Part shown: positions 17,744 through 25,496 of the stretch, piece by piece
Layout: each line of letters opens with the position of its first letter
How positions within the stretch are numbered: position 1 is the first letter of the stretch
Assembly: GCF_003610995.1 (NCBI RefSeq)
Contig: NZ_CP032543.1
Location: 1,736,001 to 1,800,000, forward strand
Source of the DNA: Streptomyces griseus subsp. griseus
GTDB taxonomy: Bacteria; Actinomycetota; Actinomycetes; Streptomycetales; Streptomycetaceae
DNA length: 64,000 bases
Direction of reading: 5' to 3'
Made by a program: the position numbers and the translations under genes
Notes under the pieces: generated by a model
The model's database searches: none
Seen by the model: the letters and a program-made list of their open reading frames with translations, nothing else
What the model was told of the DNA's origin: nothing

Positions 17744-17821
17744 TCAGTACAGGGTGATATGCGAGCAGTACAGAATGATGTGTGAGCGGTACAGGCAACG
17801 CGTGAACAGTGGAGAGCGACC
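17738..17821 (+). repeat. 21-bp tandem repeat, four copies
   Basis: Four consecutive 21-nt units start at 17738, 17759, 17780 and 17801. The first two share GAnCAGTACAGnnTGAT and the later ones are more degenerate. The array begins on the last codons of the ARPP-like gene. Because 21 is divisible by 3, an overlapping frame would encode heptads of the type C-E-Q-Y-R-x-x. A shorter duplicated element (CCGCAAGCCACCCCG) follows at about 17834-17870. Confidence 0.8.
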
Positions 17822-17899
17822 TGTGACGAGTCCCCGCAAGCCACCCCGCGAGTCTCCGCAAGCCACCCCGAAGAGGTCCTTTTAACGCAGAGAACCTCG

Positions 17900-17937
17900 G
17901 TAACACGGGGTTCACACTCGGGCAACGGACGGGAAAT
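17900..17937 (+). promoter_or_regulatory. GlnR box upstream of glnII
   Basis: The sequence reads GTAAC-n6-TTCAC-n6-GCAAC-n6-GAAAT with exact 6-nt spacing, matching the GlnR pattern gTnAc-n6-GaAAc-n6-GtnAC-n6-GAAAc in three of the four elements. It lies about 56 nt before the glnII start. Control of glnII by GlnR is established in S. coelicolor. Confidence 0.8.
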
Positions 17938-17992
17938 CGCATCTTGCCAAGCTGCGCGGCATAGACCGCTGCACCCGCAAAGGATGGCGTCC

Positions 17993-19027
17993 GTGACGTT
18001 CAAGGCTGAGTACATCTGGATAGACGGCACCGAGCCGACCGCCAAGCTTCGCTCCAAGACGAAGATCATGGACGGCACGCCGTCGGGCGAGGTGGCGGAT
18101 CTCCCGATCTGGGGATTCGACGGTTCCAGCACCAACCAGGCCGAGGGGCACGCCTCCGACCGCGTGCTGAAGCCCGTCTTCACCTGTCCGGACCCGATCC
18201 GCGGCGGTGACGACGTCCTCGTGCTCTGCGAGGTCTTCAACATCGACATGACGCCGCACGAGTCCAACACCCGGGCGGCGCTGCGTCCGGTCGCCGAGCA
18301 GTTCGCGGGCCAGGCCCCGATCTTCGGCATCGAGCAGGAGTACACCTTCTTCGACGGCCACCGCCCGCTCGGCTTCCCCGAAGGCGGCTTCCCGGCCGCG
18401 CAGGGCGGCTACTACTGCGGCGTCGGCGCGGACGAGATCTTCGGCCGCGAGATCGTGGAGAAGCACCTCGACAACTGCCTGGCCGCCGGACTCGGGATCT
18501 CGGGCATCAACGCCGAGGTCATGCCGGGCCAGTGGGAGTTCCAGGTGGGCCCGCTCTCCCCGCTGGAGGTCTCCGACCAGCTGTGGGTGGCGCGTTGGCT
18601 GCTCTACCGCACCGCCGAGGACTTCAACGTCTCCGCGACACTGGACCCCAAGCCGGTCAAGGGCGACTGGAACGGCGCGGGCGCGCACACCAACTTCTCC
18701 ACCAAGGCGATGCGCGAGGGGTACGAGGCGATCATCACCGCCTGCGAGTCCCTGGGTGAGGGCTCCAAGCCGCTGGACCACGTGAAGAACTACGGCGCGG
18801 GCATCGACGACCGGCTCACCGGTCTGCACGAGACCGCCCCGTGGAACGAGTACAGCTACGGCGTCTCCAACCGCGGCGCCTCGGTCCGTATCCCCTGGCA
18901 GGTCGAGCAGGACCAGAAGGGCTACATCGAGGACCGCCGTCCCAACGCCAACGTCGACCCGTACGTCGTCACGCGGCTGATCGTCGACACCTGCTGCACC
19001 GCGCTGGAGAAGGCCGACCAGGTCTGA
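17993..19027 (+). CDS. glnII: Glutamine synthetase type II (eukaryote-like)
   Basis: GlnII is the heat-labile, eukaryote-type glutamine synthetase found in Streptomyces and rhizobia; it makes glutamine without adenylylation control. The 344-aa length fits. Signatures are IWIDGTEPTAKLRSKTKI at the N-terminus, WGFDGSSTNQAEG, FGIEQEYTFFD, NAEVMPGQWEFQVGP and KPVKGDWNGAGAHTNFS. The GTG at 17993 is preferred over the ATG at 17984 because AAAGGA lies 8 nt before the GTG and runs into the ATG. A GlnR box lies upstream. A very strong UUCG-loop hairpin terminates it. Confidence 0.97.
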   Translation: MTFKAEYIWIDGTEPTAKLRSKTKIMDGTPSGEVADLPIWGFDGSSTNQAEGHASDRVLKPVFTCPDPIRGGDDVLVLCEVFNIDMTPHESNTRAALRPVAEQFAGQAPIFGIEQEYTFFDGHRPLGFPEGGFPAAQGGYYCGVGADEIFGREIVEKHLDNCLAAGLGISGINAEVMPGQWEFQVGPLSPLEVSDQLWVARWLLYRTAEDFNVSATLDPKPVKGDWNGAGAHTNFSTKAMREGYEAIITACESLGEGSKPLDHVKNYGAGIDDRLTGLHETAPWNEYSYGVSNRGASVRIPWQVEQDQKGYIEDRRPNANVDPYVVTRLIVDTCCTALEKADQV

Positions 19028-19050
19028 TCACGGCGCCAGGACGCCTACGG

Positions 19051-19084
19051 GGAGGGGCCCGCCGGTTCGCCGGCGGGCCCCTCC
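19051..19084 (+). terminator. glnII terminator with UUCG tetraloop
   Basis: A perfect 15-bp stem (19051-19065 with 19070-19084) closes on the TTCG tetraloop and is followed within a few bases by GTTTT. It is one of the clearest intrinsic terminators in the window. Confidence 0.93.
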
Positions 19085-19102
19085 CTCCGTGTTTTCCCCG
19101 CT

Positions 19103-19132
19103 CGTTCGAGACCGCCCGCCCGTTCGAGACCG
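19103..19132 (+). repeat. Direct repeat CGTTCGAGACCG, two copies
   Basis: The 12-mer occurs at 19103-19114 and 19121-19132, 18 bp apart, just ahead of the small ORFs and the winged-helix gene. It could be an operator, but there is no independent support. Confidence 0.5.
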
Positions 19133-19144
19133 GAGGAAGAAAAA

Positions 19145-19204
19145 GTGAGCAAGAGAAAGCGCAGCGTGAGGAAGGTAACGCCAAGAGTCCGTATCGACGG
19201 GTGA
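19145..19204 (+). CDS. Possible 19-aa basic leader peptide
   Basis: GTG at 19145 opens a 19-codon frame rich in Lys and Arg (VSKRKRSVRKVTPRVRIDG), preceded by GGAGGAAGAAAAA. The base composition is AT-rich for this genome. It ends 10 nt before the next small ORF. It may be a translated leader; this is inference from the ribosome binding site and arrangement only. Confidence 0.4.
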   Translation: MSKRKRSVRKVTPRVRIDG

Positions 19205-19214
19205 GAGGAGTCTG

Positions 19215-19367
19215 ATGCATTACCGCAATGTCTGCTTCAATGGAGCCATGGCCAGCTTCCAGTACATCGCGTCGGGTCGCAGCGACCTCGAGCCGTTCTG
19301 GCCTTCCCGTCAACACCATGATTTCGACCGGGTGTGTTGCCGCGCGTGGAACGCGCAGGCCCTCTAA
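19215..19367 (+). CDS. Small 50-aa ORF upstream of the winged-helix regulator
   Basis: ATG at 19215 follows GAGAGGAGTCTG and the frame gives a 50-aa protein with many aromatic, His and Cys residues (for example FQYIASGRSDLEPFWPSRQ and DRVCCRAWNAQAL). Its codons are less GC-biased than the neighbours. I recall similar small proteins ahead of this regulator in other Streptomyces, but have not checked. It could be a regulatory leader or a small protein in its own right. Function is unknown. Confidence 0.55.
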   Translation: MHYRNVCFNGAMASFQYIASGRSDLEPFWPSRQHHDFDRVCCRAWNAQAL

Positions 19368-19449
19368 AGCCGCTCACCCCGGCCTTCGGTCCGCGCGCAC
19401 GACGTAAGTCCGTCCTCGACGACTCCTCGCGCGAAAGAGCTGACCCTCC

Positions 19450-20115
19450 ATGGCGAACACTCGTACTCTCTCCGCCGCTTCCGCTGCCACCGCAGCCTCC
19501 CCGGCGCCCGCTGCGGCCAACCCCACCGCCCGTTCCCTCTCCCCCAACCGGCACCGCCTGCGCGCCGTCGACCGTGACGAGGTCGCCCGGCTCTCCGACG
19601 TCGCCGACTTCCTGCCGCCGGGCGCGACCTGGCTGCCCGCCCCCCAGCACACGCTTCCCGCCCTGCCGGGCCAGCCGCCGATGATCGGTTACCTGGTGCT
19701 CGTCCCGGCCGACCAGCAGCCCGCGCTCGCCGGTGCGGTCGCCGCCTCCCAGCACGCCCGGCAGCCCGACCGGCAGGGCCGCGCGCCCTTCGGCCGGCAG
19801 CCGGGGCCGGAGCCGGTCGAGGAGGCACCGTCGCCCGGCCCGGTCCGGATCGACTCGACGCGGCGTACGGCCTCCGTCGACGGGGCCACCCTCGACCTCA
19901 CGTACCTGGAGTTCGAACTGCTGGCCCACTTGGTGGCGCACCCGCACCGGGTGCACACCCGCGACCAGCTGGTGACGACGGTGTGGGGGTACGGGCACGT
20001 GGGCGACGGGCGCACCGTCGACGTCCATGTCGCCCGGCTGCGCCGCAAGCTCGGTGCGGAGCACCGGCGTTCGATCCAGACGGTCCGCCGGGTGGGGTAC
20101 AAGTACACGCCCTGA
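19450..20115 (+). CDS. Orphan OmpR-type winged-helix regulator
   Basis: A 221-aa protein without a receiver domain. The first 60 residues are Ala/Pro/Ser-rich, the middle includes MIGYLVLVPADQQPALAGAV, and residues about 130-221 form a complete Trans_Reg_C winged helix ([60 protein letters not shown]) ending in GYKYTP. Such orphan OmpR/PhoB DNA-binding proteins act without phosphorylation by a cognate kinase. The targets are unknown. A 17-bp hairpin follows the stop. Confidence 0.9.
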   Translation: MANTRTLSAASAATAASPAPAAANPTARSLSPNRHRLRAVDRDEVARLSDVADFLPPGATWLPAPQHTLPALPGQPPMIGYLVLVPADQQPALAGAVAASQHARQPDRQGRAPFGRQPGPEPVEEAPSPGPVRIDSTRRTASVDGATLDLTYLEFELLAHLVAHPHRVHTRDQLVTTVWGYGHVGDGRTVDVHVARLRRKLGAEHRRSIQTVRRVGYKYTP

Positions 20116-20140
20116 CCGGCCTGATCGCCCCACACGTCCG

Positions 20141-20181
20141 GCGGCCCCGGACCACGGTTCCGCACCGTGGTCCGGGGCCGC
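20141..20181 (+). terminator. Strong terminator hairpin after the winged-helix gene
   Basis: A perfect 17-bp stem (20141-20157 with 20165-20181) with a 7-nt loop begins 26 nt after the stop. Confidence 0.9.
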
Positions 20182-20191
20182 CCCCCGTGTC

Positions 20192-20620
20192 TCACACCTT
20201 CGGACGTACGGGGGTGGCGTCCAGCAGCACCGCCACGGCGAGACCGACGGCGAAGCCCATCAGGAACATCACCGAGTACGTCGTCTGGAACAGGTGCAGC
20301 TGGTGGCTGGCGACGGAGAGCAGGCCGAAGGCGGCCAGGCACGCGGTGAGGGCGAGGCCGACCGGGAGCAGCGCGGCGACGAGCAGGATGGCGAGGGTGA
20401 GCGGTACGGCGGTGAACTCGGCCCGCCGGAAGTCGTCGGCCAGCATGGTCGCCCAGCCACCTGTCCGCACTGGCCCCGCCGCGCTGGTGGACTTCGACGT
20501 CCCGGTGGTCCTTCGCCACGGCCGCCACGGCGTCCAGCACCGGCTGGACCCGCTCGGGAGCGGTCCGCGCGTCGCCCCGCATCGCGAAGGTGATCCCCCC
20601 AGCCGTCGGAACCCCGTTCA
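20192..20620 (-). pseudogene. Remnant of an MMPL/RND-type transporter
   Basis: Two minus frames carry pieces of one MMPL protein: first GGITFAMRGDARTAPERVQP and VLDAVAAVAKDHRDVEVHQR (20620 to about 20465), then after a frameshift MLADDFRRAEFTAVPLTLAI, LPVGLALTACLAAFGLLSVA and LFQTTYSVMFLMGFAVGLAV. The piece also lacks several residues within the transmembrane segment, and everything downstream of this region is missing. An intact family member has about 700 residues, so this is a dead fragment. MMPL genes often accompany two-component systems like the one that follows. Confidence 0.75.
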
Positions 20621-20764
20621 CGAGGGGCCGGCCCCAGGGCCGGGGGTGGGGCCAGCTACACCCCCGGGTGGGTGGCGTACCGGCTGCCGCCGCAGGGCGG
20701 GCGGGGGTGAGACTTGCAGCAAAGCGGGGGCCGGCTCGGGCCCCGTGAGGGGAGAGGGAGCACC

Positions 20765-22036
20765 ATGAACGCACTCGCGACACGAGTACGGCCGCCGATG
20801 CTGGCGGCGGGACGAGGGCTCGTCCTGTCGGTCTACGGGCTGGCGGTCTCCATTCTCCTGTTCGTCCTCGCGGTGCTCTCGATCGCCTTCATCCTGCTGG
20901 GCATCGGGGTGTTCACCACCCCGCTGGTGCTGGAGGGGGTGCGCCGCCACGCCAACCAGCGGCGGGCGTGGGCGGCCGACTGGTCCGGCGTACGGATCCC
21001 GGTCCCGTACCGGCCGTTCCCGCCGGACCTGCGCCGGGGGGTCACCGGGCAGGTGGAGCGGACCACACTGCTCTTGAAGGACCCGGCGACCTGGCGGGAC
21101 CTCCAGTGGCTGCTGGTCGACATGACGGTCGGTCCGGTCGTGGCCATACTCGCCGCCTCGCTGATGGTCTACCCGGTCGAGGGGCTGATCCTGGCGGCGG
21201 GGCTGTGGCGCGCGTTCCAGGACGCCGGCCCTTACTGGTACGGGTTCGTGCCCGTGGACAGCCAGGCGACGGCGCTGGCCGCGCTGGCGGTCGGGGCCGT
21301 GATCTTCGCGGTGGGTCTGAAGACCGCGGCGCCGTTGCTGCGGCTGCACTTCGTGATCGCCCGCCCGCTGCTGGCGCCCACGCCCGAGCAGGCGCTGGCG
21401 CAGCGGGTGGACCGGCTCACCGAGACCCGGCACGAGGCGGTGGACACCGCCGCCTCCGAGCTGCGGCGCATCGAGAGGGACCTGCACGACGGGGCGCAGG
21501 CGCGGCTGGTCGCGATGGGGATGAACCTGGGCACGATCGAGGCGCTCATCGAGAAGGACCCGGCGCAGGCGAAGAAGATGCTGGCGGTGGCCCGGGAGTC
21601 GTCGGCGGAGGCGCTGACCGAGCTGCGCGACCTGGTCCGGGGCATCCATCCGCCGGTCCTCGCCGAGCGTGGGCTGGGCGACGCGGTCAAGGCGCTGGCC
21701 TTGCGGCTGCCGGTCACCACGGAGGTGACGGTGGAGCTGCCGGGGCGGGCGGAGGCGGCGGTGGAGTCGGCGGCGTACTTCGCGGTGAGCGAGGTGCTGA
21801 CCAATGCGGTGAAGCACGCCGGGGGCGACCGGATCTGGGTGGACCTGCACCACGGCGAGGGGATGCTCCGGATCTCCGTGACGGACAACGGCGGGGGCGG
21901 TGCGCGGATCGGATCGGGCTCCGGGCTGAGCGGAGTCGAACGGCGACTCGGTACATTCGACGGCGTCCTGGCCGTCAGCAGCCCCGCGGGCGGTCCCACC
22001 ATGGTCACCATGGAGCTGCCTTGCGTGTTGTCCTAG
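20765..22036 (+). CDS. Sensor histidine kinase (HisKA_3 type)
   Basis: A 423-aa membrane kinase. Hydrophobic segments lie at about residues 15-45, 110-150 and 165-195, forming a Streptomyces-type membrane sensor region. The dimerisation box ERDLHDGAQARLVAMGM holds the phospho-acceptor His241. The ATPase domain has SEVLTNAVKHAGGDRI (N box) and DNGGGGARIGSGSGLSGVER (G box). The ATG at 20765 follows GAGAGGGAGC. The response regulator start overlaps its last 16 nt, so the two are coupled. The signal is unknown; the MMPL remnant next door may have been part of its regulon. Confidence 0.95.
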   Translation: MNALATRVRPPMLAAGRGLVLSVYGLAVSILLFVLAVLSIAFILLGIGVFTTPLVLEGVRRHANQRRAWAADWSGVRIPVPYRPFPPDLRRGVTGQVERTTLLLKDPATWRDLQWLLVDMTVGPVVAILAASLMVYPVEGLILAAGLWRAFQDAGPYWYGFVPVDSQATALAALAVGAVIFAVGLKTAAPLLRLHFVIARPLLAPTPEQALAQRVDRLTETRHEAVDTAASELRRIERDLHDGAQARLVAMGMNLGTIEALIEKDPAQAKKMLAVARESSAEALTELRDLVRGIHPPVLAERGLGDAVKALALRLPVTTEVTVELPGRAEAAVESAAYFAVSEVLTNAVKHAGGDRIWVDLHHGEGMLRISVTDNGGGGARIGSGSGLSGVERRLGTFDGVLAVSSPAGGPTMVTMELPCVLS

Positions 22037-22668
22037 CCGAAGACCTCTTCCTGCTGCGCGACGGGCTGGTGCGCATGCTGGAGGCGTACGGGTTCGAGAT
22101 CGCCGCGGCGGTGGAGACCGGTCCCGAACTGAGCAAGGCCCTGGCCGAGTTGGAGCCGGACGTCGCGGTCGTCGACGTCCGGCTCCCGCCCTCCCACACG
22201 GACGAGGGCCTGCAGTGCGCCCTCGCCGCCCGGCGGGCACGGCCGGGACTGCCGGTGCTGGTGCTCTCGCAGCACGTGGAGCAGCTGTACGCCCGGGAGC
22301 TGCTGGCCGACGGGAACGGGGGCATCGGATATCTCCTCAAGGACCGGGTCTTCGACGCCGACCAGTTCATCGACGCCGTACGACGGGTGGCGGCGGGCGG
22401 CACGGCGATGGACCCGCAGGTGATCTCGCAGCTCCTGTCACGCCGTTCGCAGGACAAGCCGATGGGCGGCCTCACCCCGCGCGAGCGGGAGGTGATGGAG
22501 CTGGTGGCCCAGGGCCGGTCCAACACGGCGATCGCCGCCCAACTGGTGATCACGGAACGGGCGATCGCCAAGCACACGTCGAACATCTTCGGCAAGCTCG
22601 GTCTGCCGCCTTCGGACGACGACAATCGACGTGTGCTGGCGGTGCTGGCCTATCTGGACCAGGGGTGA
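22021..22668 (+). CDS. NarL/LuxR-family response regulator
   Basis: A 215-aa regulator. The receiver domain has the acidic pair in RVVLAEDLFLLRDGLV, the phospho-acceptor Asp52 in VVDVRLPP, and the late lysine in GYLLKDRVF. The C-terminal LuxR-type helix-turn-helix is LTPREREVMELVAQGRSNTA followed by KHTSNIFGKLGLPPSDDDN. The start is a TTG at 22021: GGAG lies 7 nt ahead and no ATG or GTG is available in frame at the right place. It overlaps the kinase gene, as expected for a cognate pair. Confidence 0.95.
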   Translation: MRVVLAEDLFLLRDGLVRMLEAYGFEIAAAVETGPELSKALAELEPDVAVVDVRLPPSHTDEGLQCALAARRARPGLPVLVLSQHVEQLYARELLADGNGGIGYLLKDRVFDADQFIDAVRRVAAGGTAMDPQVISQLLSRRSQDKPMGGLTPREREVMELVAQGRSNTAIAAQLVITERAIAKHTSNIFGKLGLPPSDDDNRRVLAVLAYLDQG

Positions 22669-22695
22669 GGCGGGGCACGGTTCGGCCCATCCGGA

Positions 22696-22896
22696 GCACG
22701 GCTGATCCGGGGGGGGCGACGCAGCTGGCCCAGGGGCGCAGTCGGCGCGGGGCACGGCTGATCCGGGGGGGGGCGACCGGCCCAGGGGTGCGGCCGACCG
22801 GGGTCGCAGCCGGCCCCAAGGCACGATTGATCCGGGGGCGACGCGACCGGCCGAGGGATGCAGCCGCCCCCGAGCCACAGCCGATCCGGGGGCGAC
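22696..22896. repeat. GC-rich imperfect tandem repeats
   Basis: Four copies of a unit around GCACGGCTGATCCGGGGG start near 22696, 22752, 22821 and 22874, with spacings of 56, 69 and 53 nt and runs of 5 to 9 G. The region 22669-22944 has no gene. Confidence 0.7.
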
Positions 22897-22944
22897 GTGG
22901 CGCGAGAGGCGGGTCCGGTCGTGCGCCTGGTTCGGGTCCGTCGG

Positions 22945-23062
22945 TCAGCCCGTGGACCAGCCGGCCGCGTCGAGGCGGAACGCGTACGCCGGGGCCATGG
23001 TGCGCAGGTCCGCCTCAAGGGCGCTCAGCCGTTCCTCACCCAGGGCCCGGGCCCACTCGGCC
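22945..23062 (-). pseudogene. C-terminal tail of a MarR-like regulator
   Basis: The minus strand reads [20 protein letters not shown] and [18 protein letters not shown] to a stop at 22945. This looks like the last helices of a MarR-family regulator. The rest of the gene is absent: the frame runs directly into the tail of a different gene on the other strand at about 23063. Confidence 0.5.
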
Positions 23063-23066
23063 CTAC

Positions 23067-23186
23067 GGCTACACCGAACAGAACGCCCTGGGAGTGGTCC
23101 TGGGCATCGGCGCGTACACCCTGTCCACCCCCGCCAACCGGCTCACCGGAGCGCCGGTGGACGCCCCATTGGCCTCCTTCGCCTGA
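23067..23186 (+). pseudogene. C-terminal tail of a carboxymuconolactone decarboxylase-like gene
   Basis: The plus strand encodes [20 protein letters not shown] and [17 protein letters not shown] to a stop, the typical end of a carboxymuconolactone decarboxylase family protein. Its 5' part, including the active-site CxxC, is missing; the sequence starts abruptly next to the MarR-like tail. Confidence 0.6.
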
Positions 23187-23307
23187 GAGTTGGGGATTCT
23201 GGCCGCTTTCCCGCTGGAGCTTCGTACGAATCGGCCGGGAGGCTGAACAGGGCGCCGGGTGCGCGCGTATGGGACGTCACGCTTCTCCCTCGAAGCAGAG
23301 GAGTCCC

Positions 23308-24891
23308 ATGCGACGCACAGCACGTACACCCCGTACGTCCCGCAAGAAACGCTCCAGCCTGGCCAACCGGGCCATAGCTGCCTCCGCCGCCCTGATCCTG
23401 GGCGGGGGCGGGCTGGTGGCGGTCAATGTCTACGCCTCCGCGGGGGAAGGGCCGTCCGGTTCGGCGCCCAACGCCCGGACCCAGAACGCGGGTCGCCAGA
23501 TGTCCACCATCGACTGTCCCGATGCCGGTAACGAACTGCCCGACGTGCCCGAGCGGGCACGCCCCGAGGTCGACCGCGAACTCGCCGCGATGGATACCCA
23601 GATCACCGATGCCTACCGCCAGTTCGCCGACCGGAAGGAGCAGATATCCCGGGATCCCGGGCTCGCGGAGAACGCCGTGCTCGGCCCGTTGCGGAACAAG
23701 CGGACGGCGAGCCTCGACCGCATCGGCATCGCGATCGGGCGCGCCGGAGAGCGGCCCCAAGGGATCGAAGGTCTCGCCGCGTGCAGCCTGCGCGCCGACG
23801 ACAGCGGCAGCGGCAACCCTGGCGACGGCGGTAACGGCAGCAACGGCGACGGTGGCCAGGACAACGGCCAGGGGCAGGACCAGGGCCAGAATCAAGGCCA
23901 GGGCGATGACCAAGGCCAAAGTGGCAGCCAGGGCCAGGGTGACAGCCAAGGCAACGGCCAGGACCCGGGCAACGGCGGTCAAGGCCCAGGTCAGGGGCAG
24001 GGCGGGAACGGGCCCGAGCCGTCCGACTTTGTCGACATCCAGTCCGTCCAGCCCAACGTCCAGCGCCCCCGCCAGCGCCGCGGCGCCTCCCGGGGCACCT
24101 TCACCACCGACTGCGGCCGCAACGAGAACGGGAAGTTCAACCCGGACAACGTCATCGTCGCGCCCGGCGTGAGCAACGGCGCGCACCATATGCACGATTA
24201 CATCGGCAACCAGGCCAACGACGCCTTCGCCGGGGACGACGATCTGGCGAACGGCGCCACCACCTGCCGCAACCAGGGCGACCGGTCGACCTACTACTGG
24301 CCCGTACTGCGTCTGCAGAACGGGCAGAACGCGCCCGACGTGAACGAGGACGGCGGCGGCAAGGACCAGAACGTCGGCGAGATCCGGACGCCGTCCCAGG
24401 TGACCCTGAAGTTCGTCGGCTCCCCCGTCAGCCGGGTCACGGCCATGCCGCGCTTCCTGCGGATCATCACCGGGGACGCGAAGGCGTTCACCAACGGCGA
24501 CGCCAACGCCAACGCCTCCTGGAGCTGCACCGGCTTCGAGAACCGCCAGCTGAAGGACAAGTACCCGATCTGTCCCGAGGGCAGTCAGGTGGTGCGTACG
24601 TTCGCCTTCCAGAACTGCTGGGACGGGCAGAACACCGACAGCGCCAACCACCGCACCCATGTGGCGTTCGCGCAGCCCGACGGACGTTGCCCGAGCGGGT
24701 TCCGGGCGGTACCGCAGCTCGTCCAGCGGATCGTGTACGACGTACCGCCGGGGCCCGGCTTCGCCGTCGACTCCTTCCCCGAGCAGTTGCACAAGCCGAT
24801 CACCGACCACGGCGACTTCATCAACGTCTTCGACAAGCAGCTGATGAAGAAGATGGTGCGGTGCATCAACGACGGGCGCAGGTGCCGCTGA
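23308..24891 (+). CDS. Secreted DUF1996 domain protein
   Basis: A 527-aa exported protein. Residues 1-20 are strongly basic ([14 protein letters not shown]), followed by a hydrophobic segment ([20 protein letters not shown]) that acts as signal or anchor. Residues about 40-165 form a helical region with two Cys, then a Gly/Gln/Asn repeat linker (about 170-235), then the DUF1996 domain with [40 protein letters not shown] and [18 protein letters not shown]1996 is found in secreted proteins of fungi and actinomycetes; its function is unsettled. GAGGAGTCCC precedes the ATG. A hairpin terminator follows. Confidence 0.9.
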   Translation: MRRTARTPRTSRKKRSSLANRAIAASAALILGGGGLVAVNVYASAGEGPSGSAPNARTQNAGRQMSTIDCPDAGNELPDVPERARPEVDRELAAMDTQITDAYRQFADRKEQISRDPGLAENAVLGPLRNKRTASLDRIGIAIGRAGERPQGIEGLAACSLRADDSGSGNPGDGGNGSNGDGGQDNGQGQDQGQNQGQGDDQGQSGSQGQGDSQGNGQDPGNGGQGPGQGQGGNGPEPSDFVDIQSVQPNVQRPRQRRGASRGTFTTDCGRNENGKFNPDNVIVAPGVSNGAHHMHDYIGNQANDAFAGDDDLANGATTCRNQGDRSTYYWPVLRLQNGQNAPDVNEDGGGKDQNVGEIRTPSQVTLKFVGSPVSRVTAMPRFLRIITGDAKAFTNGDANANASWSCTGFENRQLKDKYPICPEGSQVVRTFAFQNCWDGQNTDSANHRTHVAFAQPDGRCPSGFRAVPQLVQRIVYDVPPGPGFAVDSFPEQLHKPITDHGDFINVFDKQLMKKMVRCINDGRRCR

Positions 24892-24912
24892 TACGACACC
24901 TGTGCCACCGAG

Positions 24913-24944
24913 GGTGCCGGTGCCGGTGATTCGGCACCGGCACC
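24913..24944. terminator. Terminator hairpin between convergent genes
   Basis: A perfect 13-bp stem (24913-24925 with 24932-24944) with a 6-nt loop follows the DUF1996 gene and precedes the 3' end of the convergent lipoprotein gene. Confidence 0.88.
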
Positions 24945-24971
24945 GGCCCCCGTCCCCCTCGACCTGCGCGG

Positions 24972-25469
24972 TCAGCTCCCGTGGTGACCGGAGTGCTCTC
25001 CCTCGCTCCCCCCACCACCGCTCTCCCCCGAGTGGTGCGGCGAGGCGGTCTCCACCGTCCCCCCGAGCCGGCCGCGCAGCGCCGCGACCACCTTCGCGTC
25101 ACCGACGGCGACCCAGCGCCGGCCGACGAGGTACGAACCGCCGTAGTCCTTCGCCTCGTTGATCCACTCGCGCTGACCGCGGTCGGTCGCGAAGGTGGTC
25201 AGCACATAACGCCCGGTGGATGTCTTGCAGTTGGCCTGCCGGAGCTCCTGGGCGTCGGTCTGTACGTTGGGTTCGCAGCCGGCCTTCTCGGCCAGCTGCT
25301 CCAGGGTTCCCGTCGCGGTCGGCGGCGCCGAGGGACGGTCGTTCCCGGCGCCGTCGGCCGCGTTCTGTCTGCCGTCCGCGCTGCACCCGCTCAGGAGCAG
25401 CAGTGCCGCCAGGAGGGTGCCCGCGGCCCGGGGGCCGGCTCCGACTCGCCATTCCGGTTCTGTCGCCAT
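24972..25469 (-). CDS. Putative lipoprotein of unknown function
   Basis: A 165-aa protein with a lipoprotein signal: an Arg-containing n-region, hydrophobic AAGTLLAALLLL, and a lipobox LSGCS. The mature part carries two further Cys (KAGCEPNVQTDAQELRQANC), probably a disulfide, and a compact domain with YVLTTFATDRGQREWINEAK and VGRRWVAVGDAKVVAALRG. The last 25 residues are Ser/Gly/His-rich. The ATG at 25469 is preferred because AGGA stands about 7 nt ahead. I do not recognise the family. Confidence 0.8.
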   Translation of the reverse strand: MATEPEWRVGAGPRAAGTLLAALLLLSGCSADGRQNAADGAGNDRPSAPPTATGTLEQLAEKAGCEPNVQTDAQELRQANCKTSTGRYVLTTFATDRGQREWINEAKDYGGSYLVGRRWVAVGDAKVVAALRGRLGGTVETASPHHSGESGGGGSEGEHSGHHGS

Positions 25470-25496
25470 CGGCCCATCCTGCACCCAGATCCGGGC

